NCBI GenBank assembly: GCA_050330995.1 | Contig: JBHJHI010000019.1 | Coordinates: 1-64,000, forward strand | Reading direction: 5' to 3' | Source of the DNA: Thermohalobaculum sp050330995 | Lineage (GTDB): Bacteria > Pseudomonadota > Alphaproteobacteria > Rhodobacterales > Rhodobacteraceae | DNA: 64,000 nucleotides | Part shown: positions 46,156 through 55,103 of the stretch, piece after piece | How positions within the stretch are numbered: the first letter of the stretch is position 1 | Layout of the letters: every line of letters begins with the position of its first letter | Program-made: the position numbers and the translations under genes | The notes under the pieces: generated by a model | Databases searched by the model: none | Seen by the model: the letters and a program-made list of their open reading frames with translations, nothing else | Told to the model about the DNA's origin: nothing

Positions 46156-46743
46156 ATGACCGATCATCACGTCACGCCGGGCTGGCACGGCACTGCCACC
46201 GTGCCCGGCTGGCACGGCACCACGATCGTCGCCGTGCTGAAGGAGGGCCGCGTCGCCTTCGCCGGCGACGGGCAGGTCTCGATGGGCCAGACCATCGTCA
46301 AGGGCAACGCCGCCAAGGTGCGCCGTCTCACGCCCGGCGGCCAGCCGGTGATCGCGGGCTTCGCCGGCGCCACCGCGGACGCCTTCACGCTGCTCGAGAA
46401 GCTGGAGGCGAAGCTCGAGCAGGCGCCCGGCCAGCTCCTGCGCGCCGCGGTCGAGCTGGCCAAGGAGTGGCGCACCGACAAGATGCTGCGCAACCTGGAG
46501 GCCATGCTCGCGGTCTCGGACGGGCGTCAGCTGCTGGTCGTCACCGGCTCGGGCGACGTGCTGGAGCCCGAGGGCGGGGTGGCGGCGATCGGCTCGGGGG
46601 GCATGTACGCCCTCGCCGCCGCCCGCGCGCTGATCGACACCGACCGCGACGCCGAAGGAATCGCGCGGCGCGCGCTGGCGATCGCGGCCGAGATCTGCGT
46701 CTACACCAACGGCCACGCCACGGTGGAGGTGCTCGACGCATGA
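46156..46743 (+). CDS. hslV: ATP-dependent protease peptidase subunit HslV
   Basis: This is a 195-residue threonine peptidase that works with the HslU ATPase. The mature sequence should start at the Thr of TTIVAVLKEGRVAFAGDGQV (about residue 23); AFTLLEKLEAKLEQAPGQL and AIGSGGMYALAAARAL follow. In related species a short propeptide ending PGWHG is removed before this Thr. Here the propeptide contains the segment twice. The ATG follows AGGAGAGCGCAGGCC. The stop overlaps the next gene (ATGA). Confidence 0.95.
   Translation: MTDHHVTPGWHGTATVPGWHGTTIVAVLKEGRVAFAGDGQVSMGQTIVKGNAAKVRRLTPGGQPVIAGFAGATADAFTLLEKLEAKLEQAPGQLLRAAVELAKEWRTDKMLRNLEAMLAVSDGRQLLVVTGSGDVLEPEGGVAAIGSGGMYALAAARALIDTDRDAEGIARRALAIAAEICVYTNGHATVEVLDA
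46177..46230 (+). repeat. 27-bp tandem duplication within hslV
   Basis: Codons for PGWHGTATV (46177-46203) are followed directly by codons for PGWHGTTIV (46204-46230). The second copy contains the expected cleavage site Gly|Thr and the active-site Thr; the first copy has a matching Gly-Thr with the following residues changed. Confidence 0.9.
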
Positions 46744-47831
46744 GCGTCCCCGCGAGCGCCCGTGGGACCGCCCCGCGGCCCTTTCGCCCGCGCCTCGCGC
46801 GCGGCTCAGAGCTGGCCGAGCGCGACCCGGTCCACGAGCCCGCGCGCGACAAGCGAAGCGAGGTCAAGTGGACCCTCGCGATCCTCGGCCTCTGGTTCGG
46901 CTGGGCGGTGCTCACCTTCTCCGTCGCGGGCATCGGGCAGGGGCGCACGGTGGTGCCGATCCCGTTCATGCTGATGGCCGGGATCGCCTGCTGGTGGGGC
47001 GCCGAGCGGCTGGTGAGGGACCGCGGCATGGTCTGGCCGGGCTCGATGCTGGGGCTTCTCGGCGGGGCCTCCTTCGCGCTCGCGCTCTCGCTCGCGACGC
47101 CGGGGCTTCGCGCGCTGCCGGGGCTCGAATACGTCACCGTGATCTACTCCGGCACCACGCTCGGCATGATGGTATTCGCTTGGCGCTTTCGCCTGGCCGG
47201 GCTGATCTCGCCGATCGTGACTTTCTCGGTGATCTCGCTGTTCCTGGTCTTCAAGGGCACGGACCCGGAGGGCTGGCGCGCGATCGAGGGGATCAGCCCG
47301 CGCGGCTTCCTCGCCGCCTTCATCGACAACCCGACCAACATGGCCGTGTTCGGCACGCTGGCCGCGCTCGCGATGTGGCGCGCGCGCTGGCTCGACCTCT
47401 ACGGCGACTGGCACGCGCTGCAGGCGGCGCGGCCGCTGCACATCATCGGCGCGGCGATCGTGGCTCTCGTGGCCGGGCGCCTGGCCGAGCTGCTGCCGAC
47501 GGGAGCGACGGTGACGGTGCTAGCCGTGCTCTACGTCGCCGGCTTCCTCTGGGCGATGCGGATCGATCGCCTGCCGGTGCTAGTGGCGATCTGGCTCGCG
47601 ATGGCGCGGCCTCTGGTCGACGCGCTCGCGGTGCTGACCCGCAGCGATCTGGCGTGGTGGGAGACGGGCTCGGCCATCACCATCGTCACCGCCTCGGGCA
47701 TGGTGCTCTGGGGGTGGACCCGCCAGCGGGTGTTCGTGCCGATCGGCTGGACGCTGCAGCCGCGGCATATCCTGCGGAACTGGCCGGAGCGGGTGATCTG
47801 GCCGTATCGGCCCGAGCGCGAGGCGGACTGA
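46740..47831 (+). CDS. polytopic membrane protein, unknown
   Basis: The 363-residue product has a polar 40-residue N-terminus, about nine hydrophobic helices (for example AILGLWFGWAVLTFSVAGIG, LTFSVISLFLVFKG-like and ITIVTASGMVLWGW) and a basic C-terminal tail (QPRHILRNWPERVIWPYRPE). I do not recognise the family. Its ATG overlaps the hslV stop, so it is translated with hslV. It lies between hslV and hslU. Confidence 0.7.
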   Translation: MSVPASARGTAPRPFRPRLARGSELAERDPVHEPARDKRSEVKWTLAILGLWFGWAVLTFSVAGIGQGRTVVPIPFMLMAGIACWWGAERLVRDRGMVWPGSMLGLLGGASFALALSLATPGLRALPGLEYVTVIYSGTTLGMMVFAWRFRLAGLISPIVTFSVISLFLVFKGTDPEGWRAIEGISPRGFLAAFIDNPTNMAVFGTLAALAMWRARWLDLYGDWHALQAARPLHIIGAAIVALVAGRLAELLPTGATVTVLAVLYVAGFLWAMRIDRLPVLVAIWLAMARPLVDALAVLTRSDLAWWETGSAITIVTASGMVLWGWTRQRVFVPIGWTLQPRHILRNWPERVIWPYRPEREAD

Positions 47832-48097
47832 AGCGCGACCATTCGGACGGGGAGGGCTACCACGGAACGAGCGGGCGCGGAGATGAGTGCTCGCAGCGCT
47901 GACGCCTCGTCTCCGGGGTCTCTCGTCCCACCCGGGTGCTTCGCCGGGCGTTCCGGCCGGGCGGAGACCTCGCTCCCGTCGTGCGAGGCGTCTGCGAACC
48001 TCCGGCTCGACACGAGCGCGTACCGGCCTTCGTTGTCGTCGCGACGGATCGGGACCGTAGCCTCCGGCCGTCCGCGGCGCAGCCGGAGCGACGTGCG

Positions 48098-48901
48098 ATG
48101 AACGGACAGGACGGCGACGGCGCGGCGAGCGAGGCGGTGGCCCGCCTGGCGGCGCTCGGCGACGATCCGGTGGCGATCGTCTTCCTCGGCGCGACGCTGA
48201 CGGCGCTCGCGACCGGGCTCGGTGCGCTGCCCTTCCTGTTCGCCCGCCGCGTCGGCGGGCGCACGCTCGGCGCGGCCAGCGCCGTGGCCGCGGGGCTCAT
48301 GCTCGCGGCGAGCCATGCCCTGCTCGTCGAGGGGCAGGCGGTCGATCGCGCGCTCCTGCTCGGCGGCGTCCTCGCGGGGTTCGCGGCGATCGTCGCGAGC
48401 GATCGCCTCCTCGGCGAGAGCGCGAAGACGGGCGTCGCCGATCTTCACGGAGCCGACGCGCGCAAGGCGCTCCTGATCCTCGGCGTGATGACGGCGCACT
48501 CCTTCGCCGAGGGCGTCGGCGTGGGCGTCGCCTACGGCGGACGCGAGGGGCTCGGCGCCTACGTCACGGCCGCTATCGCGCTGCACAACGTGCCCGAGGG
48601 CCTCGCCATCGCGCTGGTGCTGGTGCCGCGCGGCACGGCCGTGTGGAAGGCGGCGCTCTGGGCGGTGTTCACCTCGCTGCCGCAGCCGATCATGGCGGTG
48701 CCCTCGTTCCTGTTCGTCGAGACCTTCGCGCCCTTCCTGCCCGTCGGCCTCGGCCTCGCCGCGGGCGCGATGGTCTGGATGGTCTTCGCCGAACTGATCC
48801 CCGACGCCTTCGAGAACGCCACGCCCGAGGCCACCGCCACCGCGTTGACGCTCGCCTTCGCGGCGATGCTCGGCGTCCAGTTCTTCCTGATCGGTGGCTG
48901 A
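48098..48901 (+). CDS. ZIP-family metal transporter
   Basis: The 267-residue product has eight predicted membrane helices. Helix 4 has HSFAEGVGVGVAYGG and helix 5 HNVPEGLAIALVL, the paired His/Glu metal-binding motifs of ZIP zinc/iron transporters. A later helix reads AGAMVWMVFAELIPDAFENA. It would import divalent metal into the cytoplasm. The 266-bp spacer before it shows no gene. A hairpin follows at 48912-48937. Confidence 0.88.
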   Translation: MNGQDGDGAASEAVARLAALGDDPVAIVFLGATLTALATGLGALPFLFARRVGGRTLGAASAVAAGLMLAASHALLVEGQAVDRALLLGGVLAGFAAIVASDRLLGESAKTGVADLHGADARKALLILGVMTAHSFAEGVGVGVAYGGREGLGAYVTAAIALHNVPEGLAIALVLVPRGTAVWKAALWAVFTSLPQPIMAVPSFLFVETFAPFLPVGLGLAAGAMVWMVFAELIPDAFENATPEATATALTLAFAAMLGVQFFLIGG

Positions 48902-48911
48902 GCGGGTCTCG

Positions 48912-48937
48912 GGGTCGGGCGGGCTTCGCTCCGACCC
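48912..48937 (+). terminator. hairpin after the ZIP transporter gene
   Basis: A perfect 7-bp stem (48912-48918 with 48931-48937, GGGTCGG / CCGACCC) surrounds a 12-base loop, 11 bases after the stop. There is no T-run. Confidence 0.45.
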
Positions 48938-49124
48938 TCGGGCGATGGTGACCCCCGCGCCCGCTCGATTGCCGCCCGTCCGGGCGTCGCGGCGGCGCGC
49001 GGGGGACGGGGCGGAGACGTCCGGGCCCGGGCGGTCGAGGCGAAGGGGCGTTCGGCCGCCCCTCTTCCCGGCGCGCGGACGCGGGACTACCTGCCCGGGA
49101 CCCCGTCCGGAGAGGAGCCCGCGC

Positions 49125-50429
49125 ATGTCCACCCTGACGCCTCGCGAGATCGTCTCCGAGCTCGACCGCTTCATCGTCGGCCAGCGCCCCGCGAAGCGCG
49201 CCGTCGCCATCGCGCTTCGCAACCGCTGGCGGCGCCAGCAGCTCGACGGGACCATGCGCGAGGAGGTGAGCCCGAAGAACATCCTGATGATCGGGCCCAC
49301 CGGCGTCGGCAAGACCGAGATCTCGCGTCGTCTCGCCAAGCTCGCCAACGCGCCGTTCCTGAAGGTCGAGGCCACCAAGTTCACCGAGGTCGGCTACGTC
49401 GGGCGCGACGTCGAGCAGATCGTGCGCGATCTGGTCGAGACCGCGATGGCGATGGCGCGCAACCAGAAGCGCGAGGAGATGCGCCCCTCGGCCGAGGCCG
49501 CGGCCGAGGAACGCGTGCTCTCGGCGCTCGTCGGCGAGCACGCGTCGAGCACCACGCGCGAGAGCTTCCGGCGCAAGCTGCGCGCGGGCTCGCTCGACCA
49601 GACCGAGATCGAGCTCGACGTCGCCGACACCTCGAACCCGATGCCCTTCCTCGACCTCCCCGGCATGGGCCAGCAGGGCGGCATGGCCTCGCTCGGCGAC
49701 ATCTTCGGCAAGGCGTTCTCGGGGCGCACCAAGCGCCGGCGCATGACGGTGGCCGAGAGCCACGAGGTCCTGCTCACCGAGGAGGCCGACAAGATGATCG
49801 ATCAGGAGACCATCACCCGCGAGGCGATCCGGCTAGTCGAGCAGAACGGCATCGTCTTCCTCGACGAGATCGACAAGGTCGCCGCGCCCTCGTCGCGCCA
49901 GGGCGCCGACGTCAGCCGCGAGGGCGTGCAGCGCGACCTGCTGCCCTTGATCGAGGGCACGACGGTGACCACCAAGCACGGCGCGGTGAAGACCGATCAC
50001 ATCCTGTTCATCGCCTCGGGCGCCTTCCACACCGCCAAGCCCTCGGACCTCCTGCCCGAGCTTCAGGGCCGGCTGCCGATCCGGGTGGAGCTGGGCGCGC
50101 TGACCGAGGCCGACTTCCGCGCCATCCTGACCGACACCGACTACGCGCTGACCCGCCAGTACACCGCGCTGATGGCGGCCGAAGGGGTGACGCTCGACTT
50201 CGCCGAGGACGGGGTCGCCGCCCTCGCGCGCATCGCGGCGGAGGTCAACGCCGAGGTCGAGAACATCGGCGCACGCCGGCTGCACACGGTGCTAGAGCGG
50301 GTGCTGGAGGAGCTGTCCTACACCGCCCCCGACCGCACCGGCGAGACGGTGACGGTGGACCGGGCGATGGTGGAGGCGCAGTTGGCCGATCTGGCGCGGC
50401 AGAGTGATCTGCGGCGGTACGTTCTGTAG
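49125..50429 (+). CDS. hslU: ATP-dependent protease ATPase subunit HslU
   Basis: This is a 434-residue AAA+ unfoldase. The N-terminus reads LTPREIVSELDRFIVGQRPA; Walker A is GPTGVGKTE; the pore-loop region is EVGYVGRDV; Walker B is IVFLDEIDKVA; sensor 2 is ENIGARRLHTVLERVLEEL; and the C-terminal RRYVL docks into HslV. The I domain is in the middle (about 110-240). GGAGAGGAG precedes the ATG at 49125. It is separated from hslV by two membrane-protein genes. Confidence 0.97.
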   Translation: MSTLTPREIVSELDRFIVGQRPAKRAVAIALRNRWRRQQLDGTMREEVSPKNILMIGPTGVGKTEISRRLAKLANAPFLKVEATKFTEVGYVGRDVEQIVRDLVETAMAMARNQKREEMRPSAEAAAEERVLSALVGEHASSTTRESFRRKLRAGSLDQTEIELDVADTSNPMPFLDLPGMGQQGGMASLGDIFGKAFSGRTKRRRMTVAESHEVLLTEEADKMIDQETITREAIRLVEQNGIVFLDEIDKVAAPSSRQGADVSREGVQRDLLPLIEGTTVTTKHGAVKTDHILFIASGAFHTAKPSDLLPELQGRLPIRVELGALTEADFRAILTDTDYALTRQYTALMAAEGVTLDFAEDGVAALARIAAEVNAEVENIGARRLHTVLERVLEELSYTAPDRTGETVTVDRAMVEAQLADLARQSDLRRYVL

Positions 50430-50719
50430 GTCTCGAGCAGACGCCGGAGCCCTGGAACTTCGCGCGCCGCCGCCCCGGCGCGCGATCCCGACCGGTGATC
50501 GCGTTCACGGCCCGAGCGAGGGGACGCCCGATCCCGTCCCTCCGCACGGCCCCGACCGACACCGGCTTCGCGGCGCCGCGTCGGCGCCGGGTGGAAACGT
50601 ACCGCCCGCGCCCGCCGAAAACTCGGGACCAGATCCGCGTACGGTTGGCCCAAATTGCGCCACGCTCGCTGCCTAGCGTCCTCGGGGCTCAGCCAGGGGC
50701 GAGTGCGGGAACACGATAG

Positions 50720-51169
50720 ATGGGTAGATCGCGCACCGTCGGCTTCGTCGCCGTCGCCGGCTTCGTCCTTCTCTCGCCGGCGGTCTATCAACTGTTCGGT
50801 TATCACACGATCTGGCTTCGGCCGTGGGTCATGTATTCGGGCGTCGGGGTCGGGGTCCTCGATGGCGAGTTCGTGGTGCGCACGGACGGCGAGGCGACGC
50901 GCAGACTGACGCCTCTCGAGGCGTTCGGGCTCGATCGTTACCCGTTGAGCTACTACTACCGGTTCGAGCAACGCGTCGACGGGCCCGAGACGATCGGTGA
51001 GCTCGCGGCACCTACCTGCAAGCAGCTCTCGCCGGGCGAGGCGCTCTCCTTCGAGGGCGCGGTCGGGACGCGTCGGGGCTGGGCCCCGCTGGCGGTGCGC
51101 GACGTTTGCGCCGAGACCCGCCACGGCACGGCCGGACACGACAGTGCGGAGACGGCGAGCCTTGACTGA
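50720..51169 (+). CDS. unknown protein with N-terminal membrane anchor, partner of HTTM protein
   Basis: The 149-residue product has a membrane helix near 7-24 (VGFVAVAGFVLLSPAVYQLF), then a small domain with Trp/Tyr-rich stretches (LRPWVMYSGVGVG, YPLSYYYRFEQRVDGP) and one Cys. No family is known to me. The gene overlaps the following HTTM gene by 8 bp. The 290-bp spacer before it has no gene I can see. Confidence 0.68.
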   Translation: MGRSRTVGFVAVAGFVLLSPAVYQLFGYHTIWLRPWVMYSGVGVGVLDGEFVVRTDGEATRRLTPLEAFGLDRYPLSYYYRFEQRVDGPETIGELAAPTCKQLSPGEALSFEGAVGTRRGWAPLAVRDVCAETRHGTAGHDSAETASLD

Positions 51170-51998
51170 CAGCCTTCGCGATACGATCGCCCGCTGGGTC
51201 GACCTCGAAGGATCGACCCGGCCCGCCGCGTTGATGCGCCTCGGCCTCGGCCTCATCGTCTGGATCCGCTTCGGCGACACGCTCGCTCCCTTCGAGGCGG
51301 CGCACCTCGTGCTCGGCGTTCACGGCGCCATCGTGCTGCTCTTCGCGACGCTCGTCGTCATCGGCCTGCTGACGCGGGTCGCGCTCGCCGGGCTCGCTCT
51401 GTCGCTCGCCTTCGGCTACTTCGTGCTCGGCGGCGGCTACGGTGTCGCGGGATGGTATCACCACCACGTCTACCTGCTGGTAAGCGCCGCCTTCCTGCTC
51501 GCGCTGACGCCCTGCGGGCGTTCCTACTCGGTCGATCGCCTGCTCGCCCTGCGCGCCGGCCACGCCGCCGAGGAGCGCGGTCCGCTCTGGGGGCAGGCCC
51601 TGATCGGCCTGCAGCTGAGCGCGATCTACTTCTGGGCCGCGGTCGACAAGACAGATCTCGCCTTCCTCTCCGGCGAGCGGCTCGAGCAGACCTTCGTCTG
51701 GGTCTACAGCGGCCGCGTTCTGGAGGCCTGGTTGATCTGGCAGCCGTTCCTGGCGCTCGCCTCGGTCGGCGTGGTCGTGCTCGAATACGTCCTCGCCGTC
51801 GCGATCCACGTGCGCCGCTGGCAACCGGTCGCACTGCCCGTCGGTTTCGGGCTTCACGCGGCGTTCTACCTGTTCTTGCCGGTCAACACCTACTCGGTCA
51901 CGATGATGCTGCTCTATCTGGCGCTGCTCGATCCGCAGGCGGTGCATCGGTTCATCGACAGGATGCAGGGTCACGCCCCGGCGGTGCATCGTCCGTGA
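51162..51998 (+). CDS. HTTM-domain (vitamin K-dependent carboxylase-like) membrane protein
   Basis: The 278-residue product has six to seven helices. The layout and motifs (ALMRLGLGLIVWIRFGDTLA, GWYHHHVYLLVSAAFLLALT, FYLFLPVNTYSVTMMLLYLA) match the HTTM fold shared with gamma-glutamyl carboxylase and bacterial relatives. The start is taken as TTG 51162, inside the previous gene, because the conserved first helix begins soon after; no better start exists before 51233. The substrate and activity of bacterial HTTM proteins are mostly unknown. Confidence 0.72.
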   Translation: MTDSLRDTIARWVDLEGSTRPAALMRLGLGLIVWIRFGDTLAPFEAAHLVLGVHGAIVLLFATLVVIGLLTRVALAGLALSLAFGYFVLGGGYGVAGWYHHHVYLLVSAAFLLALTPCGRSYSVDRLLALRAGHAAEERGPLWGQALIGLQLSAIYFWAAVDKTDLAFLSGERLEQTFVWVYSGRVLEAWLIWQPFLALASVGVVVLEYVLAVAIHVRRWQPVALPVGFGLHAAFYLFLPVNTYSVTMMLLYLALLDPQAVHRFIDRMQGHAPAVHRP

Positions 51999-52012
51999 CG
52001 GGCGATGCCCGT
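51998..52012 (+). terminator. short hairpin at the HTTM stop
   Basis: ACGGGC and GCCCGT pair around a GAT loop, starting at the last base of the stop codon. It is small and without a T-run, so it may only protect the 3' end. Confidence 0.35.
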
Positions 52013-52121
52013 TCCACAGCGCCTGCACCCGGCTCGTGAGGCCGTGCGGGCACACGGCCTCGATCTCGACGGGGGCAGGGCCCGACCTGGAGCCGACGCG
52101 CCACGGTGCCTGCCGTAGCCT

Positions 52122-53006
52122 TCAGCCGGCCGCCTCCCCCGCGATCTGCAACAGATACCGCCCGTAGCCGTTCTTCTTCAGCGCCTCGCCCTGCGCTCTC
52201 AGCGCCTCCACCCCGATCCAGCCCGAGCGGAAAGCGATCTCCTCGGGCACGGCGATGCGCTGGGATTGCACGTCCTCGGTCACCTGCATGAAGTTCGAGG
52301 CCTTGGCGAGGCTGTCGTGCGTGCCGGTGTCGAACCAGGTGTAGCCCCGGCCCAGCAACTCGACGAACAGGCGTCCGCGGCCGAGATAGGCGGCGTTGAC
52401 GTCGGTGATCTCCAGCTCGCCGCGCGGCGAGGGCTCGATCCCGCTCGCGATGTCGAGCACGTCGTTGTCGTAGACGTAGAGCCCGGTGACCGCCCAGTGC
52501 GAGCGCGGCACCTCGGGCTTCTCCTCGATCGCGGTGGCGCGGCCGGTGTCGTCGAAGCTGACCACGCCGAAACGCTCGGGGTCGCGCACGCGGTAGCCGA
52601 ACACGGTCGCGCCGTCGCCCGCCTCGGCGCGGCGGATCGCGCCGAGGATCTTCTCGGTGAGGCGATGGCCGTAGAAGATGTTGTCGCCGAGCACGAGGGT
52701 GACGCAGTCGCGCCCGACGAAGTCGCGCCCGATCAGGAAGGCCTGCGCGAGCCCGTCCGGGCTCGCCTGCTCGGCGTAGCTCAGCCGCAGGCCCCACTGC
52801 GAGCCGTCGCCGAGCAGCCCCTCGAAGGCCGCGCGGTCCTGCGGCGTGGTGATGACCAGGATCTCGCGCACGCCGCCGAGCATCAGCGTCGTCAGCGGAT
52901 AGTAGATCATCGGCTTGTCGAACACCGGCAGGAGCTGTTTCGACACCGCCTTGGTCACGGGGTAGAGCCGCGTGCCCGACCCGCCCGCGAGGATGATGCC
53001 CTTCAC
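52122..53006 (-). CDS. rfbA: glucose-1-phosphate thymidylyltransferase
   Basis: This 294-residue protein opens KGIILAGGSGTRLYPVTKAV, the nucleotide-binding loop, and has KPMIYYPLTTLMLGGVREIL and GRGYTWFDTGTHDSL, all typical of RmlA. It makes dTDP-glucose from dTTP and glucose-1-phosphate. The GTG start at 53006 overlaps the rfbD stop (GTGA). It is the last gene in the rfb-like string. Confidence 0.95.
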   Translation of the reverse strand: MKGIILAGGSGTRLYPVTKAVSKQLLPVFDKPMIYYPLTTLMLGGVREILVITTPQDRAAFEGLLGDGSQWGLRLSYAEQASPDGLAQAFLIGRDFVGRDCVTLVLGDNIFYGHRLTEKILGAIRRAEAGDGATVFGYRVRDPERFGVVSFDDTGRATAIEEKPEVPRSHWAVTGLYVYDNDVLDIASGIEPSPRGELEITDVNAAYLGRGRLFVELLGRGYTWFDTGTHDSLAKASNFMQVTEDVQSQRIAVPEEIAFRSGWIGVEALRAQGEALKKNGYGRYLLQIAGEAAG

Positions 53007-53902
53007 GACTTCACCCGCTCGGGCAGGTGCTCGTTCAGCATGCGGTCGAGCCCGTCCGACCAGTGCGGCATCTCCAGCCCATGCACCTCCGCGAGCTTCG
53101 CGCAGTCGAGCACCGAGTAGGCCGGCCGCTTGGCGGGCGTCGGGAACTCGGCGGTGGTGATGGCGTCGACCGGCACCGAGCGCCCGGTGACGGGCGCCGA
53201 GCGCTCGACGATGGCGCGCGCGAAGCCGCACCACGTCACCTCGCCCGAGCCGGTGCAGTGAAACAGCCCGAAGGCCGGGTCGCCCTCGGGCGCGGCGGCG
53301 AGGCGGGGCACCATGGCGAGGATCGCCGCGGCGAGATCGCCCGCGAAGGTCGGGCTGCCGCGCTGGTCGTCGACCACGCGCAGCCGGTCGCGCTCGGACG
53401 CGAGGCGCAGCATGGTCTTGACGAAGTTGCCCCCGTGCACGCCGTGCACCCAGGCGGTGCGCAGGATGACGTGGCGCGGGCAGGCGCTCGCGACGCGACG
53501 CTCGCCGTCGAGCTTGGAGCGGCCGTAGCTGCCGAGCGGCGAGACCGGGTCCTCCTCGCGGTAGGGCGTGCTCGCAGTGCCGTCGAACACGTAGTCGGTC
53601 GAGACGTGCACGAGCGCGGCGCCGTTCTCGTGGGCTGCGAGCGCGAGGTTCTCAGGGCCGTCGGCGTTGCCGGCCGTAGCCGCCTCCGGCTCCTCCTCGG
53701 CCTTGTCGACCTTGTTGTAGGCGGTGGCGTTGACCACGACGCGGGGCTCGTGGCGGGCCACCGTCTCGAAGCACGCGGCGCGGTCGGTGATGTCGCGCCC
53801 GTCGCGCGCGAGGGCGGTGACGGTGAGCCCGGCCTCCGGCGCGCGGCGCGCGACCTCCCAGCCGAGCTGGCCTTGGGCGCCGAGGAGCAGGATGTCGACC
53901 AT
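53003..53902 (-). CDS. rfbD: dTDP-4-dehydrorhamnose reductase
   Basis: This is a 299-residue SDR. LLLGAQGQLGWEVARR is the NADPH-binding loop; VNATAYNKVDKAEEE is the RmlD signature; the catalytic pair is in STDYVFDG and YGRSKLDGE (YxxxK intact). It reduces dTDP-4-keto-rhamnose to dTDP-rhamnose. It is followed with overlap by rfbA and preceded by an unusual SDR gene after a 183-bp spacer. Confidence 0.95.
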   Translation of the reverse strand: MVDILLLGAQGQLGWEVARRAPEAGLTVTALARDGRDITDRAACFETVARHEPRVVVNATAYNKVDKAEEEPEAATAGNADGPENLALAAHENGAALVHVSTDYVFDGTASTPYREEDPVSPLGSYGRSKLDGERRVASACPRHVILRTAWVHGVHGGNFVKTMLRLASERDRLRVVDDQRGSPTFAGDLAAAILAMVPRLAAAPEGDPAFGLFHCTGSGEVTWCGFARAIVERSAPVTGRSVPVDAITTAEFPTPAKRPAYSVLDCAKLAEVHGLEMPHWSDGLDRMLNEHLPERVKS

Positions 53903-54085
53903 GGGGTCCTTTCCGGAGCGTTCGTCCTGCCCGGCCCTCGCGGCCGGGCGCCGGGTCAACGCAACGCGGGACAAGCGGCTCCCGACGAGATGCCGGGGCG
54001 TTCCTCGGCCCGAGCGGACCGCCCAGGCGTCACGAAAACGAACGGCCGGAGCGCCGGGCCCGATCCGACCGGGCCGGGCGGCGCC

Positions 54086-55099
54086 CTAGAGCCTGAGCAG
54101 GCCGCCGTGCAGTTCCAGCGCGGCGATCTCGCGGCGCATCTCCTCCAGGCGGCGATACCAGGCGAGAGTGATGGTGCGCTCGTCCTTCTCCAGCCCCTCG
54201 TCCATCGCGCGGCAGATCTCGGCCACGCCGTCGGCGGCGACGCGCGCCGCCTTCCAGCCGAGCGCTTCGATCTTGTCGAAGGAGACGCGGTAGCTGCGGT
54301 GGTCGACGTCGCCGTAGAACTCGACCTCGACGTCGCGCGGCACGTAGTCGGCCACGATCTCGGCCAGCGGGCTGAGCTGGTAGACGTTGGCTTCGGAGCC
54401 GACGTTGAAGATCTGGCCCGAGACCTTCCCGGCCGGCGCGGTCAGCATGAAGATCTGCGCGGACGCCGTGTCCTTGACGTGGACCATGGGCCGCCACTGC
54501 GTCCCGTCGCGCATCAGCGGCAGCCGCCCGGTCTTGTAGGCGCCGTAGGTCATGCCGTTGATCGCGAGGTCGAAGCGCATCCGGGGCGAGAGCCCGTAGA
54601 CAGTCGCCTGGCGCAGCACCACCACGCAGAAGTCGTCGGAGGCCAGGCGCAGCACGTCGTGCTCGGCCTTCTCGTTGGCGATGGCGTAGGTGGTGAGCGG
54701 GTTGGTCGGCCAGCTCTCGTCGACCACGGTCTCCTTGTCTTGGAAGCCGTAGATCGAGCACGACGAGGGCAGCACGTAGCGCTTGACGCCGGCCTCCTTG
54801 GCGAGCGCGGCGGTGGACGAGCGCGCGCGCCAGTTGATCGCGAGCGTCTCCTTGCGGAATTCCTCGCCCGACGGATCGTTCGAGATCGCGACCAGGTCGA
54901 TCACCGCCTCGGCGCCTTCGAGGTCGTCGATGGTCAGGAACCGGCTGTCGGCGCGGCGCTTCGTGAGCCGCTCGTGCTCGGGCAGCGTGTCGCCGAAAAA
55001 GAAGCGGTCGAGCGCCACGACGTCGTGACCCTCCTCCAGCAGCATCGGCACCAGCACGGCTCCAATGTAGCCGCCCGCGCCCGTGACCACGACCTTCAT
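54086..55099 (-). CDS. NAD-dependent epimerase/dehydratase-like SDR, catalytic YxxxK altered
   Basis: This is a 337-residue extended SDR. The N-terminal nucleotide-binding loop VTGAGGYIGAVLVPMLLEEG is intact, with VIDLVAIS and SSCSIYGF following. The expected Tyr-x3-Lys reads YAIANEK (about residue 147), so the fourth residue after Tyr is Asn with Lys two further on. It is shorter than RmlB and lacks its usual motifs, so it is unlikely to be dTDP-glucose 4,6-dehydratase, though it occupies that place in the cluster. Its substrate is unknown. Confidence 0.85.
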   Translation of the reverse strand: MKVVVTGAGGYIGAVLVPMLLEEGHDVVALDRFFFGDTLPEHERLTKRRADSRFLTIDDLEGAEAVIDLVAISNDPSGEEFRKETLAINWRARSSTAALAKEAGVKRYVLPSSCSIYGFQDKETVVDESWPTNPLTTYAIANEKAEHDVLRLASDDFCVVVLRQATVYGLSPRMRFDLAINGMTYGAYKTGRLPLMRDGTQWRPMVHVKDTASAQIFMLTAPAGKVSGQIFNVGSEANVYQLSPLAEIVADYVPRDVEVEFYGDVDHRSYRVSFDKIEALGWKAARVAADGVAEICRAMDEGLEKDERTITLAWYRRLEEMRREIAALELHGGLLRL

Positions 55100-55103
55100 G
55101 GCC

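Noticed and set aside
50430..50719. Structured RNA or small gene in the 290-bp spacer after hslU.
   Set aside because: I searched by eye for tRNA, tmRNA, RNase P and SRP RNA core motifs and saw none.
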